Assembly: GCA_020002185.1 (NCBI GenBank)
Contig: CM034534.1
Span: 36,904,832 to 36,968,831, forward strand
Origin: Paraescarpia echinospica
Taxonomy: Eukaryota > Annelida > Polychaeta > Sabellida > Siboglinidae
Direction: 5' to 3'
DNA: 64,000 nucleotides
Each line of letters starts with the position of its first letter. Position 1 is the stretch's first letter. Positions 48,401 through 57,325 of the stretch are shown piece after piece. Both the position numbers and the translations under genes were made by a program. The notes below the pieces were generated by a model that saw only the letters and a list, made by a program, of their open reading frames with translations, did not search any database and was not told the DNA's origin.

Positions 48401-48655
48401 AACACCTACAGTTATTTTGTTGTTGCATGTCTTAGACCGAGTCTTGATTTCAATAAAAACGCATTCCAGATATTCAGTTATGACACTCATTTCTGGTAAT
48501 TCAGTACACTCAAGGGACTTACGAACATATAAGGATACACCACCTCCCTTCTTGGAGGGCCTAGTCAAATGTATACTTTTGTACTCTGGCAATTCATACA
48601 GGTCAAGATTGTCATTATGTAACCAAGTTTCGTAATCTCTTCCGTTTAACTAACA
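45462..48655 (-). mobile_element. 5'-truncated LINE (Jockey/CR1-like) with AAT tail
   Basis: The 3' end on the minus strand is an AAT repeat (45462-45486). The 5' end lies near 48655, where coding similarity stops inside the endonuclease (ETWLH block at about 48625). A second A/AAT-rich run and three related ACTGAACA-CAGGTACATCTTAACA repeats at about 45730-45865 lie in the 3'UTR. Young-looking relative to the other LINEs: one uninterrupted frame spans nearly all of it. Confidence 0.85.
45884..48592 (-). CDS. LINE endonuclease(partial)-reverse transcriptase, 902 codons open
   Basis: The frame is open from an in-frame stop near 48650 to 45884. The annotated first codon is TTG, so the true start is missing and the protein is an N-terminally truncated EN-RT. 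Residue numbers count from that TTG. The endonuclease has GDFNINLL at 98-105 and SDHLPIF at 167-173. The RT has NYRPIS at 467-472, LDLAKAFDTV at 538-547, [10 protein letters not shown] at 595-604 and catalytic FADDT at 626-630. The thumb and C-terminal region run to 902. All RT catalytic residues seem intact, but the apurinic endonuclease has lost its first part including the early catalytic block. It would copy LINE RNA at a nicked target. It is probably dead on arrival from 5' truncation, yet recent because no stop has accumulated. Confidence 0.85.
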   Translation of the reverse strand: MPEYKSIHLTRPSKKGGGVSLYVRKSLECTELPEMSVITEYLECVFIEIKTRSKTCNNKITVGVVYRPPNTNITAFTEHVINIIQTLKVDNKQCYIMGDFNINLLNYGSHTETQDYIDAMFQQAFIPLISKPTRITATTATVIDNIYSNDLIGANYQLHGIIYTDISDHLPIFLLTKHTDSTKVEMTIATRIYNAQTTATFKESIDKICWDDVYACRDPQECYSVFINEILVAYNNSFPLANTTIRKRKHKPWITMGLRHSIRTKNKLYMYYLKKPTVFNETNYKRYRNKINCLITVAEREYYRHELQQHKGNLKKTWIILKNIIGRKEAFLSNDKLLIDGKLTKNKKCIADTFNEYFTSIGPELADKIPVMSERPDDYLQGVYKNSMYLSPTTPDEIKGIIKNFKNSSPGWDGIKPIIVKQAFSNLLDPLSYIVNLSFDQGYVPDQLKIADIVPVFKNGDTTLINNYRPISVLPVFSKVFERLMYNRLMNYIMKHNILSNSQFGFRKGYSTDMAITLLIDKISKAIDTKEHVIGLFLDLAKAFDTVNHNILLRKLTHYGIRGNILQWIRNFLSNRQQRVKFYGTKSSLKNITCGVPQGSILGPLLFLIYINDLSTLSDTTFTIMFADDTSIFIQGNNIEEMENVLNSEIKKLSLWLNINKLSLNIQKTHTVTFSNTISIRERCNNICIDGIQINTVHEIKFLGLLINNTLNWSTHIKYISNKISKNIGIIKKVTNKLDNKSLLNLYYMFIYPYITYCNVVWGRAPNIYLAKIHLLQKRVLRVISHVGFIDHTQPLFTSYQIMNIYDVNKYLCCILMYKHNRGMLPDIYHDVFVLQISTHKYNTRQEVTYKIPYCKTNCRQLTLAYVGPKIWNTFITNNYLQYCTSLHMFKQRTKRLILANI

Positions 48656-48723
48656 TTACACTTCTCACATTTGTATTGAAACCTCAGGTGATATACTTAA
48701 ACTCGTCTGTTGATAAATATTTG

Positions 48724-48871
48724 AAAAAATCTTGCGACAATAAGTAAATATAGTGCTACGACTGTGTCGCTTGATAATAATGCATGTATTAGTATGAATG
48801 GTTATCAAGCGACACGGACTCTGTTGCCCGATAGTCATTGCACTATATTTCCTTACTGTCGCAAGATTTTT
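48724..48871. mobile_element. Hairpin MITE / foldback element (about 148 bp)
   Basis: Left half AAAAAATCTTGCGACA, TAAATATAGTG and GTGTCGCTTGATAA is mirrored by TTATCAAGCGACAC, CACTATATTT and TGTCGCAAGATTTTT. Nearly the whole element folds into one stem with a loop around TGCATG. Flanking AATATTT and AATATTA may be a diverged target duplication. No coding capacity. Confidence 0.75.
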
Positions 48872-48892
48872 CCAATATTATCACTAGGGCGA

Positions 48893-49013
48893 ATCCCAAG
48901 TTAATACGATGCTACTGCAGTGGTCAATGCGATGAGAAAGCGTTCACCTGCCGCAAGAATGGACTGCAGTGCACATCAGCATGTGACCAATGCAACGGCA
49001 CATCCTGAAAGAA
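48893..49013 (+). pseudogene. CXC-type Cys-rich domain fragment, plus-strand copy
   Basis: Reads NPKLIRCYCSGQCDEK, FTCRKNGLQCTSACDQCN and then a stop. Cys spacing matches C-terminal Cys-rich (CXC-like) tails of transposon-derived proteins. It is an inverted duplicate of the end of the relic at 49075-49945. Confidence 0.55.
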
Positions 49014-49074
49014 TGTCTTACAATCCTGTGTCATCTTGGTCAACATACCTGTCATCATCTTACTGGCTCTCCAC

Positions 49075-49945
49075 TTGTGACATATTCATGCAGGATATGC
49101 CATTGCACTGGTCACATGCTGATGTGCACTGCAGTCCATTCTTGCGGTAGGTGCTCTTTTTCTTTTCGCATCGACCACTGCAGTTGCATCGAATTATCTT
49201 GGGATTCGCTGTGGTTCCACTGGCTGAGTCATTCTGATAAGCAAGAGACCAGCTGGAGGTGCTGGACAACCTCAAACTTCTGGGGAGATATAGTTGCCAC
49301 GCCATCCCAGCACCTGATGATAAGTCAGATGCCTAGGAAGACGGCTGCATCATTCGTTGGCGGATGTTTCTCTAGAGACACGTAATCGGTAGAAGTAGCC
49401 AGCTTCAGCAAAAACTTCGCCAGCCGCGCGGAGTTGAGGTTAGTGATGTGGTGCACTCGTACATCACCAGCAGGGCCTCATCTTCTGCTTTTTCGATGTC
49501 CTCTTTCTGTGTGCTCAACAGCGATGACTGCGTTGACCATGTCCTCTGCCAGCTAGTTTCATGTATTGGCAAGGAAAGCTTTATTGTTTATGGTTAAACG
49601 CATTTCGGCGGAAACTGAGACTGAAACACCAACGTCGTCCCCTGTCCTACGACGAAACGACCTTAGTGCTAGAGCTGTGATACCCGTCAAACACAACTAA
49701 CGCACGGTCATAGCTGCTGCGTAAATGCGGGATACACATAGCGCAGATATCGGCATAGCTGGAGTGCTTCGGCCATGGGAACTCGTGGGGCATACCGCCC
49801 CATCGGCAATAAACTGCAATCCCTGGTCGTGCGTGGCTGAAACGATGCATGCAGGAACAAGCTTCAGGAGATGGTGTATGAGCTCCGCTTTGTTCCCAGT
49901 CCGCATGTACATATGATTGTCGAAGAGAGATGGGGGAAAGGGCAT
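49075..49945 (-). pseudogene. Transposon-derived protein relic with C-terminal CXC-like domain
   Basis: On the minus strand, broken frames run from MPFPPSLFDNHMYMRTGNKA (49945) through KAEDEALLVMYECTTSL (about 49475) to the end at 49305-49060: PKIIRCNCSGRCEKK, then RKNGLQCTSACDQCNGISC. A helical block followed by a cysteine-rich tail is the layout of a common, uncharacterised transposon-derived family in marine animals (from memory of the motifs). Two cysteines of the tail are replaced (STYRK for CTCRK). Stops are numerous. Confidence 0.5.
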
Positions 49946-49974
49946 AACTCATACTTTTAAGAGATAAGGCATAT

Positions 49975-50017
<43 letters not shown>

Positions 50018-50018
50018 T

Positions 50019-50082
<64 letters not shown>

Positions 50083-50083
50083 G
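49975..50083. repeat. GACA/CAGA tetranucleotide microsatellite
   Basis: About 26 units, with one GACT interruption near 50016. Confidence 0.95.
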
Positions 50084-50113
50084 TATTTATTTTGACCATC
50101 ATAAGTACATAAA

Positions 50114-50490
50114 CTACAATATAATATTCAGTGTAAGGTCAGGGAGGCTCCCATATGGATATCGCAGATACCCGTAACAAGGAGACGCTGGTAGAGACTC
50201 TGCGGATCCATCTCGACGATGGATTGCCCTAGCCGATGCACTGGCAAAACACGGTCGGTTTGAAGTATGGGAGGATCGATGAAGGCTTCTAGAAAGACCA
50301 TATTCCGTAACCTTACCCATTCATATGTAGCAACACAGCTATTATCATCATTGCTCGGCCAGGGCTGGAACAATGACGAGCCATTTCCATATGGGTATAT
50401 TTCCAAATAAGGAAAAGATAACAATTGAAGTTCTTCAATTGCAGTGAAACAGTTCACAACATAATCCTCATTTAACACGAATAGTGACTG
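50114..50490 (-). other. Unrecognised 116-codon frame inside a partial inverted repeat
   Basis: The minus frame 50478-50128 starts MLNEDYVVNCFTAIEELQLL and later has FIDPPILQTDRVLPVHRL. The first 80 bp recur inverted at 51424-51503 (LNEDYVVKCFTAIEELQLL). I do not recognise the protein. Conservation of the frame in both copies, with a non-synonymous N-to-K change, hints that the duplicated source was coding. Confidence 0.4.
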
Positions 50491-50539
50491 CTTTTTGCTT
50501 ACGATACGAATATATTTTGTACCGGTAACAATCTGACAG

Positions 50540-51000
50540 AACTACGTGACATGTTAAATAAAGAACTTGCCAAATTGTGCAAATGGTTTGCTGCAAACAA
50601 GTTATTACTCAACTTGTCAAAAACGAATTACATGTTATTCGGAAACCGTCGACCAGATGTTGAAATCAATATGTGTGTAAATAACGTTCGAATAACCAGA
50701 GTACGTGTAACCACATTTATAGGCGTACGTATTCATGACCAGCTAAACTGGAAGCATCACACGAATACGGTTAGAACAAAACTGTCGAAAGTAGCAGCGA
50801 TAATTTACAAAACAAGTTGTTTAATTAATCAGGATGGAATATACACATTGCATTGTTCCCTGTTCTTGTCATATATTATCTATTGCAGCGAAGTATGGGG
50901 TAACACTTATGTCTCAAACATCAGGTGTATTACTGTGCTGCAGAAACAAGTAGTTCTCTGTTCTGTGGCGTAAAGCGTACAGAGCATATCAGTCCCATCT
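50540..51000 (+). mobile_element. LINE RT thumb fragment (Jockey/CR1-like)
   Basis: The frame 50551-50973 has LAKLCKWFAANKLLLNLSKT, NYMLFGNRR, FIGVRIHDQLNWKHH and SYIIYCSEVWGN. These are the blocks after the catalytic ADD in LINE polymerases. The core and 3' end are missing. It is flanked by the inverted 80-bp repeat at 50410-50490 and 51424-51503. Confidence 0.8.
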
Positions 51001-51423
51001 TCTACCTATGTACTAGATGTAAGAAAATCATCAAAATAATTATAACAAGACAACACATAGTCTAGGCAATGTATATTTCATTATTTGTGAAATTGAAATA
51101 ATTTTTAATACATTGTAATAGTACAATAAGTAACCATACTGGTTGGGGAAGAGCCCAAAATAATACTCTTCTGTTTACCCCCTTTCCACCAAGACTTAAG
51201 AGTATTTTCTGTTTACATGTTGAAAAAGTTTTATTTTGGAATAAAAGGATGTGCAATTATTGTTTTTATTGTGTTGTTGGAAACTACATTACATACATAC
51301 TTACTTGCGAATGTAAATGTAAATATCATTTCCCACAAACATATAAAACAATAGTTGAGCATCGAGTTAGGCCCTGAGACATGTCCGCGCAGTCGAATCG
51401 TTTGTTCCTGGGATTAATTGCCA

Positions 51424-51503
51424 AAGCAGTCATTATTCGTGTTAAATGAGGATTATGTTGTGAAATGTTTCACTGCAATTGAAGAACTTCAATTGTTATC
51501 TTG
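51424..51503 (+). repeat. Inverted partner of 50410-50490
   Basis: About 80 bp, very similar in reverse complement, enclosing the LINE fragment. Confidence 0.8.
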
Positions 51504-51510
51504 ACCGAAT

Positions 51511-51702
51511 GCAACTCGAGAATTCGTAGCGGCCGGCGGTAAGCGTCTACCACCCAGCGTCGTCATTCACGCGAACGTATTCTACTGACTTCGCAATCGT
51601 TTGCGATCGTGCGACACAAGTCGATCATAGCACGGACGCGACTCGAGAATTCGCGGCGGACGGCGGCAAGCGTTGATTGCCCGGCGTCATCACTCATGCG
51701 GC
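51511..51702. repeat. GC-rich tandem pair in AT-rich DNA
   Basis: Segments 51511-51573 and 51640-51702 are related: ACTCGAGAATTCG, then GCGG-x-CGGCGG-x-AAGCG, then GCGTC-x-TCA. They are spaced by 129 bp. High CpG content contrasts with both flanks. Confidence 0.7.
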
Positions 51703-51839
51703 CGAGATACACCGTTCTGATTGTTTTCTGGGCTCGGGGTGATGACTTCATCAAACATTGGTATAGGTTCGAGATGGGACTAGCCCAATGTAAATGTCTA
51801 TTTTATAATAGAATGTTTCTATTATTTGCTGTTTTATGA

Positions 51840-53785
51840 ATGGTACTTATCTGTGGTTTTAAAGTGAGGTATTATTACCCTTGAAGTATGCATATATTAG
51901 TTGTAACCGATTACTGTAATGAGAGTTCATGAGGGCTAACGATATGTTGTGTATTTATCTAATGGGATTTATTCTTAGATAACACTTGGCGCCTAGTGTT
52001 TGGTCGTGTAGTGGAACAATCCACCTTAGAAAGGAAGAGGAATTGGATAACTGAAAGATTAATTATAACTTTACTTTCTTAGTTATGTAGATTCAAAGAT
52101 TCATTGTTATTGTTTATTACGTTCTGTTAAGATTTGGGTTACGGGATTTCTTTATTCTTTTCATCTTTGCTAATCGAGATACTTACATAAAGGAAGATAT
52201 CTTGTAACAAAGTTTATTACATTTTCCTCGTTCTTTATTGCTTGTTCACGATAACCGCTCCTTCTCATGTGCGTTGACCTTAACATAACCCTACTATACC
52301 TGCGCCATCTAGTGTACGGATACCTCGCTAATCCGTGACAATGCTACAACGATCGTCTGACTTTAAAATGTCCGTAATACTCTTACATACTTTAATGGCG
52401 ACCAAGCGCCGGAAGTCTAACTAGCCAATAGCAAAACTTAACACAAAATAAACCATCCCAGAAACTGCGCTCCCGAATTTCTAAAATCTTCGTCAGACTC
52501 TATTCAACTCGTTGGTTTAAAAATAAACAATCTTGCATAAGATCCACAATAGTGAACACCTGAAAATCTTCAAATTACCTCAATTACAATTCAATTTAAA
52601 AAACTTCAGAATCCCTGAATCATGACGGTAATAACGATAATAATAACATCTTAACGTTCACAGCTTAATACATTGTTTTAGGAAAACAGATATTCCATTC
52701 AAACATGAGGTGTGAAAATGTTTACTCGCACATGCCCGGCGCGATAATCAACCTGCCAAATCCAAGCTACTAACTTTTTCAAATGTCACCAATAGTGACT
52801 TAAAATTGCACAAAATTATCGGTTAAATTAAACCCTTTCTAACCATACCAAATTTGACGATCCTCGTCGTAAAATTAATATAATAACTAATCAAATAGAA
52901 TTTGTTAGCCAGCCGATTATATGACCGAGTGACGGCAGCACCATGCAATGGGGTTCCTGCTGAGTTTAACCCTTTAATTTTGAGCCACACTAATTCTGCT
53001 CAAACCACTTCGTGACACTGCAATGCAGCCAGACTCTCCTATTTTATTGTGATGGGGCTTAGATTCGTTTAGATTATTACCATCCATTATGTCTAAATAT
53101 TGGGTTGCAATAGTGTGCTGTGTGGCAGCTCAACTAGTGTCACGTAAGGTACATCAAATATTAGATTGGCTGCGAAACAATAAATTCCTGTGAAGTTACC
53201 TAATAAGTATGGTAAATTGATACTGTAACAAGGGTCTATATACGGTGTACTTCATTAACATATTAACTATAAAATTATAACATTGCATTGCAGATAAATA
53301 AATTGATGACCCTTTGAACTCTGTCACATACAGTAAGTTACAATAAAATGTCACGTAAGTTACGCGTCTGAAAACTCTTTCCCATTTGATGTTTTATTTT
53401 GTCATTCAAATAGAAACAAGTTCCTTAATAAAATCTAAAAATAAAATAAAATTAGTGTCCAACCGCGATTACCCACATAAAGAGTCTCTATTAAAATAAC
53501 CGTTTGGCTTAATGTATGAAATTGTTTCAAGCACTTTTACATGGGACATGTTGGTCCAGTGAATATTGAATGTACTACTGCAATAGATTTGTTACGATAT
53601 CAATTTGTTTTATAAATATAAGCTAATAATATGCTGAAGGATATTTGGCAGACAGTGGAATAATCTTCTTGTCAATTTTCACCCCAGATGGCGCCATGTT
53701 TATTATTAAATAATTTTTATTATGTTTATTATTAAATATTAATTATTTGTACACCAGATGGCAGTACGTCATGATAAAAGTGGCA
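51840..53785. other. No gene seen
   Basis: AT-rich. Near 53690-53770 two related segments contain AGATGGCGCCATG and CAGATGGCAGTACG around ATTATTAAATA repeats. No coding-like frame. Confidence 0.45.
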
Positions 53786-53789
53786 ACAC

Positions 53790-54175
53790 TAGATGATTTG
53801 GAAGTTGGGTAGGGATATCTTTTTATTAGTTTTAACACTAGCAATATGGTCTTTCGAATTCAATTTGTTATCGAATAATGCAGTAAGGAACTTGGCCTCT
53901 CACACTCTATCAATGTTTTACCACTGATTTCTATGTCTACATTAGCATCCAGTGATAGTTTGTTTACAGCAAACCAAGTACACGTCTTATCAAGAATAGT
54001 TGATATCGTTGCAACAAGTCGATTTATATTTTTATTTGCAGAGAACATATTAGTGTTATCAGTTAACAAGATATATGTTATACGTTTAGATATATATATG
54101 TATATATATATATATATATTTGTGTGTGTGTGAGTGTGTGCGTGTGTGCGTGCGTGTGTGTGTGTATGTGTGTGT

Positions 54176-54245
<70 letters not shown>

Positions 54246-54540
54246 GTGTTTGTGTGTGCATGTATCGTCCACACACAGTATAACGAGTTTAGGCCCTAAA
54301 ATTGAACCTTGTGGGACACCACGTGATATATGTAATAAGTTGGAATAGAATCCATCAAAACAGTTACATTGTGACAAATAACTGTTAGTCCAATTATGTG
54401 CCACACCTCTAATACCACAGACATTCGTTTTACGTAAAGCAAGTTACGATCGACTGTATAAAAAGCTTCTATAAGTCAACGAAAACACTTATTGTATGCA
54501 TGTTACCATCTAGAGATGATGGTTTTTCATTAACCAACTC
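53790..54540 (-). mobile_element. LINE RT relic interrupted by a microsatellite
   Basis: From 54540 leftwards: FYTVDRNLL (the AFDTVDHNLL block), VVLEVWHIIG, then [16 protein letters not shown] (about 54330-54290). A CA then TA microsatellite (54261-54098) follows, then LTDNTNMFSANKNINRLV (the ADD site decayed to TDN), CTWFAVNKLSLD, and KFLTALFDNKLNSKDHI near 53830. The block order matches the fragment at 50551. The repeat lies exactly between the PQGS and ADD motifs. Confidence 0.8.
54098..54261. repeat. Compound TA and TG microsatellite inside LINE RT
   Basis: TA units at 54098-54118, then mostly TG to about 54261, with a few C and A interruptions. Confidence 0.9.
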
Positions 54541-54769
54541 GGTTTAATGCTTAGGATATGGACAGGCGTTTTGTGGCATATCGAGTGGCGCCATCTATTG
54601 GACTACGAAATCCACTAGATGTCAACATGACTAAATTATACTGTTCGTCAAACCTTGGGGGGGGTTACTATCACTTAAATATGCTGTCATAGGTCATTCC
54701 GTATGCGGGGAATGCCAGGGGAACTTTTGCATTGTAATGGCGGGAGGGAACGAAGGAGACGCCACATTG

Positions 54770-54865
54770 TGACGTCACACGACGACCAATGCGCCACCGC
54801 TCGCGTAGATGCCGTTAATATAAGCGAACCGGATGATCTGCCTTCTTTCTTCTTCTTCTTTCCTT
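54770..54865 (+). promoter_or_regulatory. Promoter-like cluster: CRE, CCAAT, TATA-like, pyrimidine start region
   Basis: TGACGTCA (palindromic CRE) at 54770-54777, CCAAT at 54786-54790, TAATATAAG at 54816-54824, and a long pyrimidine tract (CCTTCTTTCTTCTTCTTC) from 54841, where a TATA-directed start would fall. It lies in a GC-richer island. No downstream coding exon was identified; the next recognisable DNA is an L2 3' end. Confidence 0.4.
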
Positions 54866-54965
54866 CAAAGAGTTGGGCTGTTGCGAGCGAATTTAGCTGT
54901 GAGGTGCTTACATAATTTATATATGTTGTTGTGCAGAGTCTTGTGCGACGGATATTTAAAATCAG

Positions 54966-55035
54966 ATTAATAATAATAATATAATATATGCATTTTTATA
55001 AAGCGCCCTTTTCAGCCAAAACTGCTCAAAGGCGC
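54966..55035. repeat. L2-like 3' terminal hairpin fragment
   Basis: AAT-rich tail, then TAAAGCGCC ... AAGGCGCTTTA, the foldback seen at the 3' end of the L2-like element at 22976. Only the terminus is present, a severely truncated insertion. Confidence 0.6.
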
Positions 55036-55369
55036 TTTACAAATTCTTGAAACTTTAGTAGAATAAAATGCTCTTCGGATGCTCCTCGGCTACTGCGCCT
55101 CGACTCTCTCTGTCGCTGCATCCACAATTGCTTAATGTATCCCGACGCCAGCTTCATTTATATAGCTGTCCGTCTGTGCGTTTAAAGGAATCCAAACAAT
55201 GCAGTCGCCGGACAGTCAACGCTTTACTAAAATGTAAATCGAAGTGCAGTTTCGCAATGACATACCCTTTGTAACGACGAATACAATTGTACGATCACCC
55301 GTGTATTTCACATTCATACTCAGCCTCGTCGTATTGAGATTTGTACATACCCACCCTGTAACAACCCTG

Positions 55370-56815
55370 AAATAATAGTAAAGGGAGTGGAGAAACTCCT
55401 CAAGAACCTCAACCCCAACAAAGCACCCAGGCCAGTTGGCCTCAGCCCAGTAGTATTACAGAAGATAAACGAAGAGAATGCACCAGCCTTCACTACACTT
55501 TACATATCATCACTGCACACACGAACTGCTTCTGCAGATTAGAGAAAAGCTTATGTGACACCAGTCTTCAAGAAAGGCGAGCGTCACAAAGCGGAAAACT
55601 ATAGACCAATTTCATTAACCAGTGTCCCATATCCGAGTTAGCCACATCATGTCCCAAACAAAGAAACAAGACATCTTAATATCCGAGCAGCATGGATGAA
55701 ATAACAGAAACATGGAGTGAGGAGTGCACGAGGGTGTGGTAGTACTTTTCTTAGGCCTTCGACAAAATAATCCACTGTTTGCATCCCCACAAGCTACGAC
55801 GATGCGGGATCAATGGCAACATTAGTCAATGGATCCAACGTGTCCTCCGGGACAGGGTGCAAGTAGTGGTGGTCGAAGGCACCATGTCGTCCCTCATGTC
55901 GGTTGATTCAGGAATCCCCGAGGGGTCAGTACTGGGTCCTGCCCTCTTTCTTTTCTACATTAACGACAACCCTGAGGATATAACATTATACATCCGTATG
56001 TTTGCAGATGACACAATCTGCCATCGCCAAATAAAGACAAAAACAGACCAAGAAAACCTACAGAGGGACCTGGATGCGCTCTCCCATTGGGAAGAGCCGT
56101 GGTCAATGTCATTCAACCCACATAAGTTTTCCGTCCTGAGCGCCACGCGCAAACGGCAGACACTGAAAGCCTCACACAAGCTGCATGGACAAGCTCTCAC
56201 TAACACCAAAAAGGTGAAATGCCTAGGCATTACGATCACAAATGACAACACATGGACCCTCACGTCAGTAACACAACAAACAAAACAAACAAGACCCTGG
56301 GATTCCTTAGACAGAATGCCAAAATAAGGAATAAGAAAATAAAACAAACAGCATGTAAAGCCGTTGTCAGACCTATCCTGGAGTATGACAGCCCAGTTTG
56401 GGACCCTTACACCACCAAAGACATCAATGCCCTGGATAAGATCCAGAGGAGAGCAGAACGTTGGGTCACCAACATACACCGCCACACTTCCTCAGTAGAG
56501 TCTATGTTAAATACGTTAAACTGACCAACCCTCCAAGTTCATAGAAAGAAAGCACGCTTCAGTACCCAATATAAATACAAAACAGGAGCCCTCACAATCA
56601 ACTCGCTGTACCTGCCCACACTGTCCGGTCCTCGTAAAACAAAAACAAGGAAAACCTATGACATCGGGTATGACCTTCCCTACCACCGTACACAGTACAT
56701 GAAGATGTCATTTTCCCGCGCACAATAGATGAGTGGAACAGCCTGCCCCAAGAAGTGGTATCTGCGACCATCGTGAATTCTTTTGAATCCGGGCTCCAGC
56801 TTCATCTCTGAATCT
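55370..56815 (+). mobile_element. LINE RT relic (Jockey-like), several frames
   Basis: Start: KLLKNLNPNKAPRPVGLSP and FKKGERHKAENYRPISLTSV (about 55400-55625). The palm frame 55779-56327 has RRCGINGNISQWIQRVL, SGIPEGSVLGPALFLFYIND and catalytic MFADDT. Frame 56252-56524 has KTLGFLRQNAKIRNKKIK, VVRPILEYDSPVWDP and KIQRRAERWV. The last part, RKKARFSTQYKYKTGAL, ends with SFESGLQLHL near 56808. The usual Q in PQGS is E. Stops and shifts separate the blocks. No endonuclease is present. Confidence 0.85.
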
Positions 56816-57213
56816 TATAAATATCCCACCCCTTCCCTCCCCTACCCCTTCTACATCCCCTAACCCCACTAAATCGCACCACTACATTTATTCTCTCTTT
56901 CCTGATGCCAAAGATTACCCCCACCCCAAAAATAGACAAAATCTTCAACCTAATGAAGGTGGTCATAACATAGAAAAGAAGATGTGTGAGTTTGTTAACG
57001 CATAAAATGACTGACAGAGTGATCATAGAAGGAGAGTGAATGTGCTGGAATGAAAGCGCAAGCTAAATTCTCAATTCTGTTATCCACAGGCCTTGCAGCG
57101 ACCGAGAGGATCAATGTGGAAGCGTGCGGTATCAGTCGCCCGCAGACAGCACAGGCTTCGTTTTCGATCTGGAGTCATCTGTGGACATCGATTCCATTTA
57201 CGCCAGCTTAAAT

Positions 57214-57325
57214 AATGGGGATATGTTTTGCTTTTGGTTGTAATCATCGGAGTTTTTCCAAATCGTGTTTTCCGGTTTCCGACAGATGACACAAGTTGAA
57301 ACCGTGGGGAAAACGTTGCCGTTAA
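57214..57325 (+). pseudogene. THAP zinc-finger relic
   Basis: ATG at 57214 begins MGICFAFGCNHRSFSKSC, like the start of THAP fingers (M-x-x-C-x4-C near the N-terminus). One base out of frame comes FRFPTDDTS (57270-57295), and in a further frame KLKPWGKRCR (57293-57322), matching the FxFP and W-x-K stretch of THAP domains. Two frameshifts in 110 bp make it a relic. THAP domains bind DNA and occur in P-element-like transposases and host regulators; which source applies here is unclear. Confidence 0.5.

Noticed and set aside
49975..50083. CRISPR-like array
   Set aside because: Pure tetranucleotide repeat with no spacers; the genome is eukaryotic.
55955..56485. 176-codon minus frame
   Set aside because: Antisense shadow of the RT palm on the plus strand, whose PEGS and FADD motifs are clear.
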